Source: Cohnella zeiphila
Lineage (GTDB): Bacteria; Bacillota; Bacilli; Paenibacillales; Paenibacillaceae
DNA: 64,000 nucleotides
NCBI RefSeq assembly: GCF_014212055.1
Contig: NZ_JACJVO010000042.1
Span: forward strand, 17,339 to 81,338
Direction of reading: 5' to 3'
Below are positions 33,490 to 42,358 of this stretch, one piece after another (positions within the stretch are counted from its first letter, which is position 1; the number at the start of each line of letters is the position of its first letter). Both the position numbers and the translations under genes were made by a program. A model generated the notes under the pieces. That model ran no database searches. It saw only the letters and a list, made by a program, of their open reading frames with translations, and had not been told where the DNA came from.

Positions 33490-34023
33490 GTGGACAGGTA
33501 CGTCACATGGAAGCGGGGCGTCGCGCTTGCTCTGCTGTGCGGCGTGATCGCGGCCATCTTTGCATTCTCCTCGCAGTCTTACCAGGCCCAGAACATCCAG
33601 CCTTTTCTGAAGCATGCCCTTTCGAAGGAAACGGCGGAACGGATCATTCCCAATCTGAACATTCGGTATGACGGCAAATCGTACCAAAGGGATGTCAACC
33701 CGTTCGGCCTGATCGAGTTTCTGTTCCGCAAAGGCGCCCATCTGTTCGTCTACGGGTCCTTGGCAAGCGCGGCAGCGCTCGTTCTGCGAACGTTCCGGGC
33801 TCGGGAATCGGTCGCCGTCTCCTTGTCCCTGCTGGCCGTGCTCATCGTCGCGTCTCTGGACGAATGGAACCAGCGCTACTCCTCGGAGCGCACGCCGACC
33901 GTTCAGGATATTTTCGTCGATCTGATCGGCGGCTTGATCGGCCTTGCGATATGTTATGCGATCTCCCGCTTGTTTCGCCGCGCGAGAAGAGCCTATTCTC
34001 TCCGCAGCCGACGCGATCGATAA
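33490..34023 (+). CDS. VanZ-like membrane protein
   Basis: 177 residues, about four membrane helices. VanZ-family signatures: FAFSSQSYQAQNI near the N-terminus, FLFRKGAHLFVYGSLA, and SLDEWNQRYSSERTPTVQDIFVDLIGGLIG. Family function is poorly defined (low-level teicoplanin resistance in the founding member). GTG start at 33490 after GGAAAGGAAG. Single gene. Confidence 0.8.
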   Translation: MDRYVTWKRGVALALLCGVIAAIFAFSSQSYQAQNIQPFLKHALSKETAERIIPNLNIRYDGKSYQRDVNPFGLIEFLFRKGAHLFVYGSLASAAALVLRTFRARESVAVSLSLLAVLIVASLDEWNQRYSSERTPTVQDIFVDLIGGLIGLAICYAISRLFRRARRAYSLRSRRDR

Positions 34024-34032
34024 AAAAGCAAA

Positions 34033-34067
34033 GCAGCGCCCCTCTCGCCGATAGGAAAGGGCGCTGC
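34033..34067 (-). terminator. Shared terminator between convergent genes
   Basis: Arms GCAGCGCCC (34033-34041) and GGGCGCTGC (34059-34067). Read on the minus strand the stem is followed by TTTGCTTTTTTA, so it mainly ends the YbjQ pair; on the plus strand the T run is poor. Confidence 0.7.
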
Positions 34068-34069
34068 CG

Positions 34070-34333
34070 TTACTTGCGATTCGTTCGATTCGTTCGGTTC
34101 TCTTCGATGTTCTGGTAATATCGTTCCCCGGTATTCGGGTTGAACCAGACTTGCTGTTTGATGCCGGTCGTCGGATCCGTAAAAATTTCGTTCGTCTTCT
34201 GAAAATCGAAGGGCGGCTCTTTGACGGATCGAGCCAGCCGGTTGCGGCGGTAAGCGACGGTTCCGGCGATCGAGATCAGAATGACAAGCGGACAGAAAAT
34301 CAAGTAGAACGCAATCGCCCAGGTCCAAACCAT
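34070..34333 (-). CDS. Small single-span membrane protein of unknown function
   Basis: 87 residues. One N-terminal membrane helix (WTWAIAFYLIFCPLVILISI), then a polar cytoplasmic part with DPTTGIKQQVWFNPNTGERYY. I do not recognise the family. It begins two bases after the YbjQ gene ends, so the two form an operon. Confidence 0.65.
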   Translation of the reverse strand: MVWTWAIAFYLIFCPLVILISIAGTVAYRRNRLARSVKEPPFDFQKTNEIFTDPTTGIKQQVWFNPNTGERYYQNIEENRTNRTNRK

Positions 34334-34335
34334 GA

Positions 34336-34656
34336 TTACGCCTTCTCCGCTACGACCGCCGTTCCGTAAGCCACGATCTCCGACATCGTCTGCCCGATCT
34401 CCCCGGAGTCGAACCGCATCATGATGACGGCATTAGCTCCCATGGCATGCGCGTTCTGGATCATGCGGTCGATCGCGGCCTTGCGCGCATCCTCGATCAT
34501 CTCGGTATACTCCTTGATCTCTCCTCCGAATACGCTCCGCAGGGAAGCCGTAATATTTCCTCCGATGCCGCGGCTTCTGACAGTAACTCCGAACACTTGA
34601 CCCAGAACCCGCTCGATGCGATATCCGGCAATATTCTCCGTGGTTACGACCAGCAT
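34336..34656 (-). CDS. YbjQ/UPF0145 family protein
   Basis: 106 residues, the normal length. LVVTTENIAGYRIERVLGQVFG, VRSRGIGGNITASLRSVFGGE and AMGANAVIMMRFDS are the standard blocks of this pentamer-forming family, whose function is unproven (a metal-binding role has been proposed). The frame is open upstream to 34872, but ATG 34656 has GGGGGAAAAGG in front and matches the family. Confidence 0.88.
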   Translation of the reverse strand: MLVVTTENIAGYRIERVLGQVFGVTVRSRGIGGNITASLRSVFGGEIKEYTEMIEDARKAAIDRMIQNAHAMGANAVIMMRFDSGEIGQTMSEIVAYGTAVVAEKA

Positions 34657-34998
34657 TCCTTTTCCCCCTAACCGATTGGTTGTTTTGACAGTACCATATT
34701 TTTGGCGTCCGGGATAGTATCGTCCCCGGGCGAGTCCGCCAACCTTGTTCCAATCGACAATTCTGTAGAAAATTGTCCGGTTGACCGCTACCTTGTCGGG
34801 GGAAGACCGGATTGTCTCATCCGCCATTCCTTGCTTATCCATCGATTTGTCCGAAGTGCTTGCCGATAGCATCGCGTGGATTCGTTAGCGGCCGTCGCCC
34901 GCTATTGCCCGTCGTCACCCCCTGTCGCCCGCACACGCTTGCGTTCGCACCGATCCGGCGGAACGGCTTCGCCTCGGGTCATCGGCCATTGCCTTAAG

Positions 34999-35031
34999 AA
35001 CCGTCAGGGCGATCTTCCCTGACGGTTTTTC
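34999..35031 (+). terminator. Strong terminator hairpin without a gene in front
   Basis: Perfect 11-base arms AACCGTCAGGG (34999-35009) and CCCTGACGGTT (35017-35027) around CGATCTT, followed by TTTTC. On the plus strand no gene precedes it for almost 1 kb, so it may end a small RNA from 34870-34998 or act as an attenuator. Confidence 0.8.
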
Positions 35032-35095
35032 TTGCACCCGAAATAAAGTCACCTCACCTTGAAATCGCCGCCTGTTTTTCGAGCATGCGCCCCTG

Positions 35096-35123
35096 TACAA
35101 TGAAAAACGTGAAAGGGTTTCCA
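35096..35123 (+). promoter_or_regulatory. Candidate promoter and CcpA-like operator of the LplB-type operon
   Basis: TGTACAAT at 35094-35101 gives a -10 box TACAAT with a weak -35. At 35110-35123 TGAAAGGGTTTCCA differs from the CRE consensus mainly in the central C. A site just downstream of the start would repress by roadblock. Confidence 0.4.
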
Positions 35124-35151
35124 ACGAGAACGGCAAGGAGGTGCCGAACGG

Positions 35152-36123
35152 ATGAGCGCCAACGCGGAGGCGCCGGGCCGGGCAGCAGCCGACAGGGCCT
35201 TGGGCAGCGCGAGACGGAGCAGATGGCTCCGGAAGCTGTACAAGCAGCGGTACTTGCAGGTCATGGCTTTGCTCGGCGTTGCCTGGATGATCATTTTCAA
35301 CTATATCCCGATGTACTGGATTCAGATCGCCTTCAAGGACTTCGACATCATCCTGCCGATGTCCCAGGCGCCTTGGGCGGGATTCGAGCACTTCAAGGAA
35401 TTTCTGACGGACGACAATCTGTACCCGGTCATCCGCAACACGCTCGGCATGAGCTTGATCAAGCTCGTCGTCGGTTTTCCGCTGCCGATCGTCTTTGCCT
35501 TGCTGCTGAACGAGGTCCGCTCCATTCGGTTCAAGAAGTCGATTCAGACGATCTCGTACTTGCCGCACTTCCTGTCCTGGGTCATTCTCGGCGGCATTCT
35601 GGCGACCTGGCTGGCGGACGTCGGCATCGTCAACAAGGTTCTGATGGCGCTCGGCTTCATCGACGAACCGATCACGTATTTGGCGGAACCCAACTACTTC
35701 TGGGCGATTGCCGTCGGATCAGATATCTGGAAGGAGCTCGGCTGGTCCGCGATCATCTATCTGGCCGCCATCAGCAGCGTCTCCCCGGAGCTGTACGAGG
35801 CGGCGACGATCGACGGAGCCGGACGGTTTCAGAAAATGCGGAGCATTACGCTTCCGTGCATCAAGGGAACGATTGCGATTCTGTTCATTCTGGCCGTCAG
35901 CGGACTGCTCAGCTCGAACTTCGATCAGATTCTCGTGCTTCGCAACGCGCTGAACGAGAGCACGAGCAACGTGATCGACGTTTACGTCTACCAGGTCGGC
36001 ATCGCGGACGGACGCTATTCCTACTCGGCCGCCGTCGGCTTGCTCAAGTCGATCATCGCGCTTGGCCTGCTGATCGGGGCGAACTTCGTGACGAAGAGGC
36101 TGAACGATACGTCCCTGTTCTGA
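35152..36123 (+). CDS. LplB-type sugar ABC transporter permease
   Basis: 323 residues, six membrane helices after a basic N-terminus (RRSRWLRKLYKQRYLQ). The EAA loop ELYEAATIDGAGRFQKMRSITLP contacts the ATPase. LplB family permeases import oligosaccharides in Paenibacillaceae. Partner permease and binding protein follow; no ATPase gene is present, so a shared MsmX-type ATPase is expected. AAGGAGGTG ribosome binding site. Confidence 0.9.
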   Translation: MSANAEAPGRAAADRALGSARRSRWLRKLYKQRYLQVMALLGVAWMIIFNYIPMYWIQIAFKDFDIILPMSQAPWAGFEHFKEFLTDDNLYPVIRNTLGMSLIKLVVGFPLPIVFALLLNEVRSIRFKKSIQTISYLPHFLSWVILGGILATWLADVGIVNKVLMALGFIDEPITYLAEPNYFWAIAVGSDIWKELGWSAIIYLAAISSVSPELYEAATIDGAGRFQKMRSITLPCIKGTIAILFILAVSGLLSSNFDQILVLRNALNESTSNVIDVYVYQVGIADGRYSYSAAVGLLKSIIALGLLIGANFVTKRLNDTSLF

Positions 36124-36154
36124 TTTCCTTCGATGAAAGGCGGAGAGTTGCGCC

Positions 36155-37042
36155 ATGTTCACCCTCAAGCGCCGATCGCCGGGAGAAGCCGTGTTCGATT
36201 GGATCAACGGCTTCCTGATGCTCGTCATCTGCTTTCTGACGGTGTACCCGATCTGGTACGTGGTCGTCAACGCGTTCAACGACGGGACGGACGCGATGCG
36301 CGGCGGCATCTATTGGTGGCCTCGCGCGTTCAGCCTCGACAGCTTCCGAACCGTCTTCCGGAGCAGCGGCATCATGACCGCAATGGGCATAACGGTCGCG
36401 AAGACGGTTGTCGGCACGGTCATGCACGTCCTGTTCACCGCGATGGTGGCGTACGCTCTGTCCCGGAAAGAGCTGATCGGACGCCGGCTGTATATGATTC
36501 TGGGCACGGTCACGATGTTTTTCAGCGGCGGGCTCATTCCGACGTTCCTGCTCACCCGCGATCTCGGCATGCTCGACCATTTTATCGTTTATATCGTTCC
36601 GGCCATGTTCAGCTTCTTCGATCTGATCATCTTCCTCAGCTTCTTCCGGGACATTCCGGAAGGGCTTACGGAGGCGGCGGAGATCGACGGAGCCGGCGAC
36701 TTCTCCATCTTCTTCCGCATCGTCATTCCGGTGTCGATGCCGGTGGTCGCCACGATCGCCCTGTTTCACGGCGTCTATCAATGGAACGATTATTTTACCG
36801 GCATGATCTATGTCAACAACACCGATCTGCAGCCGATCCAGACCTATCTGTACCGGGTCGTGGCGCAGGCCAGCTCCAATCAGATGCTCGCGGCCATCCC
36901 GAGCGGCGTGACGACCAACGTCACGAGCCAATCGCTCAAGCTGGCGACGATGGTCGTCACCACCGCCCCGATCGTGTTCGTGTATCCTTTCCTCCAGAAG
37001 TATTTCGTGAAAGGGTTCATGATCGGGTCGCTCAAAGGCTAG
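36155..37042 (+). CDS. YtcP/LplC-type sugar ABC transporter permease
   Basis: 295 residues, six membrane helices, EAA loop LTEAAEIDGAGDFSIFFRIVIP. It pairs with the permease 31 bases upstream. N-terminal FDWINGFLMLVICFLTVYPIWYVVVNAF is typical of this family. Confidence 0.9.
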   Translation: MFTLKRRSPGEAVFDWINGFLMLVICFLTVYPIWYVVVNAFNDGTDAMRGGIYWWPRAFSLDSFRTVFRSSGIMTAMGITVAKTVVGTVMHVLFTAMVAYALSRKELIGRRLYMILGTVTMFFSGGLIPTFLLTRDLGMLDHFIVYIVPAMFSFFDLIIFLSFFRDIPEGLTEAAEIDGAGDFSIFFRIVIPVSMPVVATIALFHGVYQWNDYFTGMIYVNNTDLQPIQTYLYRVVAQASSNQMLAAIPSGVTTNVTSQSLKLATMVVTTAPIVFVYPFLQKYFVKGFMIGSLKG

Positions 37043-37123
37043 AGACCGTTTATCCGTCCGGCGACGATCGCGGGGACCGATAATAGAAGCAAGCCAATCT
37101 TCTCATAAGAAGGGGTCGAAAAA

Positions 37124-38845
37124 ATGGGAACGAAGCGCAAATGGATAACCTCCCTGCTGGCCGCAACGGCCGCCTTGTCGCTGGCCGCGTGCTCTTCCGG
37201 CGGCAATAACGCCGCAAGCGGCAACAGCGCATCGTCGGGCGGCGGCAGCCCGGACGCAAGCTCTTCAACGCCGGCCGCGACGACGACGGCGTCGGCATCA
37301 GCAAGCCCGCAGGCTTCAGCATCGGGGGACGGAGACCAGCCCGCCTGGCAAGCCGATACTTCGCCGATTACCTTTGACTGGTACATCAACTTCTCCTGGT
37401 TCAACTCGAAGTGGGGCGACGACGCCGTGGCGAAATACGTGACGAAGAAGACCGGCGTCAGCCTGAACTTCGTCGTGCCGGCCGGCAACGAGGCCGAGAA
37501 GCTGAACACGATGATGGCTTCCGGTTCGCTCCCGGACTTTATCACGCTCGACGCGAACGACGTCGCCGTGCGGAAGATGATCAACGGCAAGCTGGTGCTG
37601 CCGCTGAACGAGCTCGCCGACCAATACGACGCCTACTTCTATAAGGCGACCGACCCGGCCAAGGTCGGCTGGTTTACGCAGCCGGACGGCAACATCTACG
37701 GCTATCCGGACGCCTCGTCGTCGCCGGCGGATTACGAGAAATACGGCTCGAACTTCGCGTCGAACCAGACGTTCGAGGTTCGCAAGGACATGTACGAAGC
37801 GCTCGGCAAGCCGGATATGTCGACGCCGGAAGGCTTCCTGAACGCCTTGAAGCTGGCGAAGGAGAAGTTCCCGGACGTGGACGGCCAGCCGCTCATCCCG
37901 CTCGGCCTGCACGAATTCACCGACAACGGCAACTATTCGCTGGAAGGGTATCTGCAGAACTTCCTGGCCATTCCGCAGCAGAAGGACGGCAAGCTGTACG
38001 ATGGCAGACAGGATCCGGAGTATTTGAAGTGGCTCAAGACGCTGCGCAAGGCGAACGAGATGGGCTTGCTGTCCAAGGACATCTTCATCGACAAGCGCCC
38101 GCAGATGGAAGAGAAGATGGCGCAAGGCCGATACTTCGCGATGCTTTATCAGCGCTCCGACTTTACAACGCAGAATCTGTCTCTGTACCAGCAAGATCCG
38201 AACAAAGTATACATCGCCATCGACGGTCCGGCGAACGGCAACCATGACAAGCCGACATTGGACGGCCCGGGCATCTCCGGCTGGACCGTAACGCTGATCT
38301 CCAAGAATGTAAAGGACAAGAAGCGCGCCATCTCCTTCCTGAGCTATCTGATCAGCGAAGAAGGCGAGAAGGACATGTTCCTGGGCGAGAAAGGCGTCAC
38401 CTACGACACGATCGACGGGAAGGATCAGTTCCTGCCCGAAGTGGTCGATCTGCTGAACAAGGACCGCACCGCGTTCGACCAGAAGTACGGCGCTTCCTAT
38501 AAGTACTGGATGCTCATGGATACGAACATGAACCTGCAATGGGCGCCGCCGAGCGTCGAACCGGCGAAGCAGCTGGAGGATTGGACGAAGGGCAAGACGA
38601 TCAGCATGTCGGAGTTCAAGGGCATCGACCCGCCTCCGGAGACGAAGGAAGGGATCGCGAAGAGCAAGAACGACCGGTTGTGGGGCAAGACGCTGCCCAA
38701 ACTGCTGCTTGCGAAATCGGACGAGGAATTCGATAATATTTTCAACAAATACTTGGCGGACCGCAGCGATCAGGATGCGATCGACGCGTATCGCCAGGGC
38801 GCTTACGAGGCGAATATCAAGAAGCTGGAAGCGTTGAACAAGTAA
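37124..38845 (+). CDS. Sugar-binding lipoprotein of the LplA type
   Basis: 573 residues. Lipoprotein signal peptide with lipobox LAAC, Cys23 being lipidated; then a Ser/Ala/Gly-rich linker to about residue 65 and a large substrate-binding domain with ASGSLPDFITLD and DNGNYSLEGYLQNF. Delivers an oligosaccharide, identity unknown, to the two upstream permeases. The hairpin at 38871-38902 behind it may raise its mRNA level over the sensor genes. Confidence 0.9.
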   Translation: MGTKRKWITSLLAATAALSLAACSSGGNNAASGNSASSGGGSPDASSSTPAATTTASASASPQASASGDGDQPAWQADTSPITFDWYINFSWFNSKWGDDAVAKYVTKKTGVSLNFVVPAGNEAEKLNTMMASGSLPDFITLDANDVAVRKMINGKLVLPLNELADQYDAYFYKATDPAKVGWFTQPDGNIYGYPDASSSPADYEKYGSNFASNQTFEVRKDMYEALGKPDMSTPEGFLNALKLAKEKFPDVDGQPLIPLGLHEFTDNGNYSLEGYLQNFLAIPQQKDGKLYDGRQDPEYLKWLKTLRKANEMGLLSKDIFIDKRPQMEEKMAQGRYFAMLYQRSDFTTQNLSLYQQDPNKVYIAIDGPANGNHDKPTLDGPGISGWTVTLISKNVKDKKRAISFLSYLISEEGEKDMFLGEKGVTYDTIDGKDQFLPEVVDLLNKDRTAFDQKYGASYKYWMLMDTNMNLQWAPPSVEPAKQLEDWTKGKTISMSEFKGIDPPPETKEGIAKSKNDRLWGKTLPKLLLAKSDEEFDNIFNKYLADRSDQDAIDAYRQGAYEANIKKLEALNK

Positions 38846-38870
38846 GTGACGTTATCCATACGGAAACGGC

Positions 38871-38902
38871 GGCCTGGGGATCCTGCGAAGGATGCCCGGG
38901 CC
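38871..38902 (+). terminator. Hairpin between binding protein and sensor kinase genes
   Basis: GGCCTGGGGATCCT (38871-38884), loop GCGA, AGGATGCCCGGGCC (38889-38902): 14-base arms with one G-U pair and one central mismatch, then TTGCGGTTATTT. Likely a partial terminator or mRNA stabiliser. Confidence 0.6.
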
Positions 38903-38935
38903 TTGCGGTTATTTATCGGCGGGGTGTGAGCGGGA

Positions 38936-40822
38936 TTGGTCCGGACGGGGAGAAGCGGGTTCACGGCGATTCGAAGCTATGTCGGCGGCTTGCCTATACA
39001 GGCCAAGCTGATTTCTTCGTTCGTGCTCGTCATCTTCATTCCGATCGTGCTTTTCGCCTGGTACGTGCTGGACGGACTGTCCGACCGCTCCATCCAGGAG
39101 ATCACGAAGAAGTCCGAGAACATTCTGGATATCGAGAAGAACAACGTACGGAACAACATCGAGCTCATGGAGTGGACGGGGCAGCTGGCGCTCTCCAATC
39201 AGGACATGAAAGACTATTGGAATGCGACGGAGGAGCCCGACACCGCGTCTTTGCTCGATTTCAAGACGAGGGTGTTCAGCAATTTCGAGCACTTCCTGAA
39301 CAACAATCCGCGCATCGCCGCGGTCCGGATTTATACGAGCAATCCGAACGTGTACGAATTCTGGCCGGTCGTTCTTCATGAGTCCCGCATTCGCGATCAG
39401 CCGTGGTACGACAGCGTCCTGCGCCAGAACGGGGGCGCCTGGTGGGAGATTCGGCGGAATATCGATATCGCGGCGAATTCGTCGGACGGCGCCGCCGTCA
39501 ACGGTCCCGCCGTCTCGCTTCTGCGCGAATTCCCGTATCCCGACCTGTCCCATAACGGAATTCTGGAAGTCAGCATGGGCGTCAGGCAGTTTTTCACCAA
39601 GACGTACAGCGTCCAGGAACCGAGCTCCCAATTGCTCGTTCTCTCTCGCGGCGGAGACATCTACACGGACGACAACGCGAACATCTTCCGGCGGGCCTCC
39701 GCCAAAGAACTGATCGGCGCGATCCGGCTTCAGCCGGACGAAGGCGACAAGAGCGGCTTGTTCCGGTACAAAGGGCAGTCGTACCTGGCCGTGCAATCCT
39801 ATCTTCCGGATCTGGATTTCCATCTGGTGAACATCGTCTCGCTGTCGGACACGATGGCGGATCTGCACCGCACGCGCAACAACCTGCTCTTCGTCGTTCT
39901 CATGCTGGCGGCCGTCCTGATTCTGATCTCTTCGTTCATGCACTCGCTCATCTTGAAGCGGCTGAAGGTGCTCCGGGATTCGATGAAGAAAGTTCGCGGC
40001 GGCGACTTCCACCTGGACGTTCCGGTCTACGGCTCGGACGAAGTGGGAGAGCTCGGCCATCACTACCGGCAGATGCTCAAGAAGATCAACGAGCTGATCG
40101 CCCGGCAGGTCAACCGGCAAGCGGCGACGAGGGAGGCGGAGCTTCGGTCGCTGCGGAACCAGATCGATTCCCATTTCCTGTACAACACGCTGGAAAATCT
40201 GAAAATGCTCGCGGAGATCGAGGGGCAGTATACGATCTCCGATTCGCTTACGTCCTTGGGCAGCATGATGCGCTACAGCCTGAAATGGACGCACGACCGC
40301 GTCCGGCTGCGCGACGAGATCGAACATATCCGCCACTATATCGCGATCATGAACATCCGCTACGCCGGCAAGCTGGAGCTTCGGGTAGACGTTCCGGACG
40401 AGTGGCTGGATCAGGAAGTGCTCAAGATGTCGCTGCAGCCGGTCGTCGAGAACGCGGTCAAGCACGGCTTCAACCCGCCGGCTCTGAAGGACGGGAAGCT
40501 CATGATCTCGCTTGCGGTCGCCGAGAGACTGGAGCAATGCGTGATCGAGATTGCCGACAACGGGTGCGGGATCCCCGAGGACCGGCTGCGGCGGCTGAAT
40601 CGCCAGCTGCGAATGGACGAATCGGACTACCTGGAGATTCGCCGGGAATTCGAAGGCGATTCCCCCGGAATCAGCGGCATCGGCCTGCGCAACGTCGACC
40701 AGCGGCTGGTCATGTCCTTCGGCTTGGACTGCGGCATTCGGATCGAGAGCGTGGAAGGCAGCTTCACCCGGGTCGTGATGACGCTGCCTAGATACAATTG
40801 GACCGGAGGAGGGATCGGATGA
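38936..40822 (+). CDS. YesM-type sensor histidine kinase
   Basis: 628 residues: membrane helix at about 20-42, extracellular sensor to about 315, second helix (LLFVVLMLAAVLILISSFMHSLIL), HAMP linker, His-kinase domain with the His in IDSHFLYNTLENL (the usual form is INPHFLYNTL, so two flanking residues differ), and an ATPase domain with VVENAVKHGF and IADNGCGIPE. Probably senses the sugar or its binding protein and signals to the coupled YesN regulator. TTG start at 38936. Confidence 0.88.
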   Translation: MVRTGRSGFTAIRSYVGGLPIQAKLISSFVLVIFIPIVLFAWYVLDGLSDRSIQEITKKSENILDIEKNNVRNNIELMEWTGQLALSNQDMKDYWNATEEPDTASLLDFKTRVFSNFEHFLNNNPRIAAVRIYTSNPNVYEFWPVVLHESRIRDQPWYDSVLRQNGGAWWEIRRNIDIAANSSDGAAVNGPAVSLLREFPYPDLSHNGILEVSMGVRQFFTKTYSVQEPSSQLLVLSRGGDIYTDDNANIFRRASAKELIGAIRLQPDEGDKSGLFRYKGQSYLAVQSYLPDLDFHLVNIVSLSDTMADLHRTRNNLLFVVLMLAAVLILISSFMHSLILKRLKVLRDSMKKVRGGDFHLDVPVYGSDEVGELGHHYRQMLKKINELIARQVNRQAATREAELRSLRNQIDSHFLYNTLENLKMLAEIEGQYTISDSLTSLGSMMRYSLKWTHDRVRLRDEIEHIRHYIAIMNIRYAGKLELRVDVPDEWLDQEVLKMSLQPVVENAVKHGFNPPALKDGKLMISLAVAERLEQCVIEIADNGCGIPEDRLRRLNRQLRMDESDYLEIRREFEGDSPGISGIGLRNVDQRLVMSFGLDCGIRIESVEGSFTRVVMTLPRYNWTGGGIG

Positions 40823-42354
40823 AGCGCAAGCTGGTCATCGCCGACGACGAGCTCAATATTCGTCATGGCCTGAGAGCCATGATCGAGCGCCGGTACCCGG
40901 ACTCGTACGAGTTCGCCTTCGCCGAGAACGGGAGCGAGGCGCTGTCCCTGATCGCGGAAGGCGGCGTTCACTTCCTGCTCACGGACATCCGCATGCCGGT
41001 CATGGACGGCATCGAGTTGCTCGAGCGGCTTCAAGAGCTGCCGGAGAAGCCCGCGGTCGTCATCCTGAGCGGCTACGACGATTTTCCTTACGCCAAGGCG
41101 GCGATCCGCTATCAGGCGAAAGAGTACCTTCTCAAGCCGATCGTGCGCGACGAGCTGTTCTCCGTGCTGGAACGGCTGGCGGATGAATGGCGGCTGCAGG
41201 AGGAGCGCGGGCAAGGCGAAGCGGACCGGCAGGGAATCGAGCGATCGGAGCGGCTCGCCTATGTGCTGCGGCAAGCAAGCATCGGCGAGGAGGAGGTCCG
41301 CCGCCTGCTCGGGGAAGCCGGTCTGGACTGGCTGGACGGCGGTTACGCGGTCGGCTTGCTGAAGACCGGAGAGCAGGCGTCGGACGCTTGGGCCGCGACC
41401 TCCCGCCTGGAACAATGGCTGTCCGGCGAGGAGCGGTGGGCCAGGTGCAGCCTGCGCGAAAGGGAGCATATAGTCGTCGTCCGAGGCGCGGACCGGTTCC
41501 GGCTGCTGCTGAATCCGCCGGAAGGATCGGCCCAGGAGCCGCTTAGCATCGCCGTCAGTTCGGAGGCCAAGGGCGCGGGGCAGCTTCGGCTCGCTTACAG
41601 CCAGGCGAGGCAGGCGGCCAAGTACTTCCTGCTGAACGACGGTCCGGGCCTGATCGGCTACGACCGGATTCGCGCCCTCGACTCCGGTTGTCCGCTGCCG
41701 GCGGAGCAAATCCGCAAAATATCGAATCTGCTGGGGGTCGGACGATTGCCGCAGATCAAGCGGCTGCTTCAGGAAACGCTGGATATTCGAGTCGTCTCCC
41801 GCTGCGAGATCGGCTACCTGCAGCAAATCAGCCGGCTGTTGAACGAAGAAGTGTTCGACCGGGTGTTCCGCACGTACGGGGAAGAATCCGTGGAAGTTTT
41901 GAAGCTGTACAAGAAAGCGGGCCACATCGAAAATTTCGCTCGTTTCCACGACTACTATTTTCACGTCGAACAGCTGCTGGAACGGCTGGACGAGTACGTC
42001 GGCCGCGTCCGGTCCGCCCATGCCGAGCACAAGGACATGCAGCGGGCGGTCGAGTACTTGCAGGAGCACTACCGCGAGGATGTCAACATGGCGGTCGTGT
42101 CGAACTATATTTCGCTGAACTATACTTACTTCAGCGAGGCGTTCAAGGAGTATACCGGCGAGAGCTTCTCCGCCTATTTGCGAAAGCTTCGGCTCGGCAA
42201 GGCGAAGGAATTGCTGGCGGGCACCGATCTGAAAGTATACGAGGTTTGCTCCCTTGTCGGCTTCGATAACGTGAAGCATTTTACGAGAGTGTTCAAGGAA
42301 GCCGAAGGCATCACCCCGCTGGAATACCGCAGCAAGGAGGCGGAGCGGGCGTAA
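40819..42354 (+). CDS. YesN-type response regulator with AraC DNA-binding domain
   Basis: 511 residues: receiver domain with D9-D10, acceptor D56 in LLTDIRMPVMDG and Lys in YLLKPI; a long middle region; C-terminal AraC helix-turn-helix pair with LNYTYFSEAFKEYTGESFSAYLRKLRLGKAKELL and VGFDNVKHFTRVFKEAEG split by the linker. ATG 40819 overlaps the kinase stop. It should activate the transporter genes upstream and possibly the nearby glycosidase. Confidence 0.9.
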   Translation: MKRKLVIADDELNIRHGLRAMIERRYPDSYEFAFAENGSEALSLIAEGGVHFLLTDIRMPVMDGIELLERLQELPEKPAVVILSGYDDFPYAKAAIRYQAKEYLLKPIVRDELFSVLERLADEWRLQEERGQGEADRQGIERSERLAYVLRQASIGEEEVRRLLGEAGLDWLDGGYAVGLLKTGEQASDAWAATSRLEQWLSGEERWARCSLREREHIVVVRGADRFRLLLNPPEGSAQEPLSIAVSSEAKGAGQLRLAYSQARQAAKYFLLNDGPGLIGYDRIRALDSGCPLPAEQIRKISNLLGVGRLPQIKRLLQETLDIRVVSRCEIGYLQQISRLLNEEVFDRVFRTYGEESVEVLKLYKKAGHIENFARFHDYYFHVEQLLERLDEYVGRVRSAHAEHKDMQRAVEYLQEHYREDVNMAVVSNYISLNYTYFSEAFKEYTGESFSAYLRKLRLGKAKELLAGTDLKVYEVCSLVGFDNVKHFTRVFKEAEGITPLEYRSKEAERA

Positions 42355-42358
42355 ACGG

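Larger units (their letters stand above)
34657..35151. other. Gene-free stretch before the first sugar-uptake operon
   Basis: About 490 bases with no credible gene. It holds imperfect GTCGCCCGC repeats around 34885-34935, the hairpin terminator at 34999-35031, a candidate promoter near 35096 and a CcpA-like site at 35110-35123. Confidence 0.5.
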
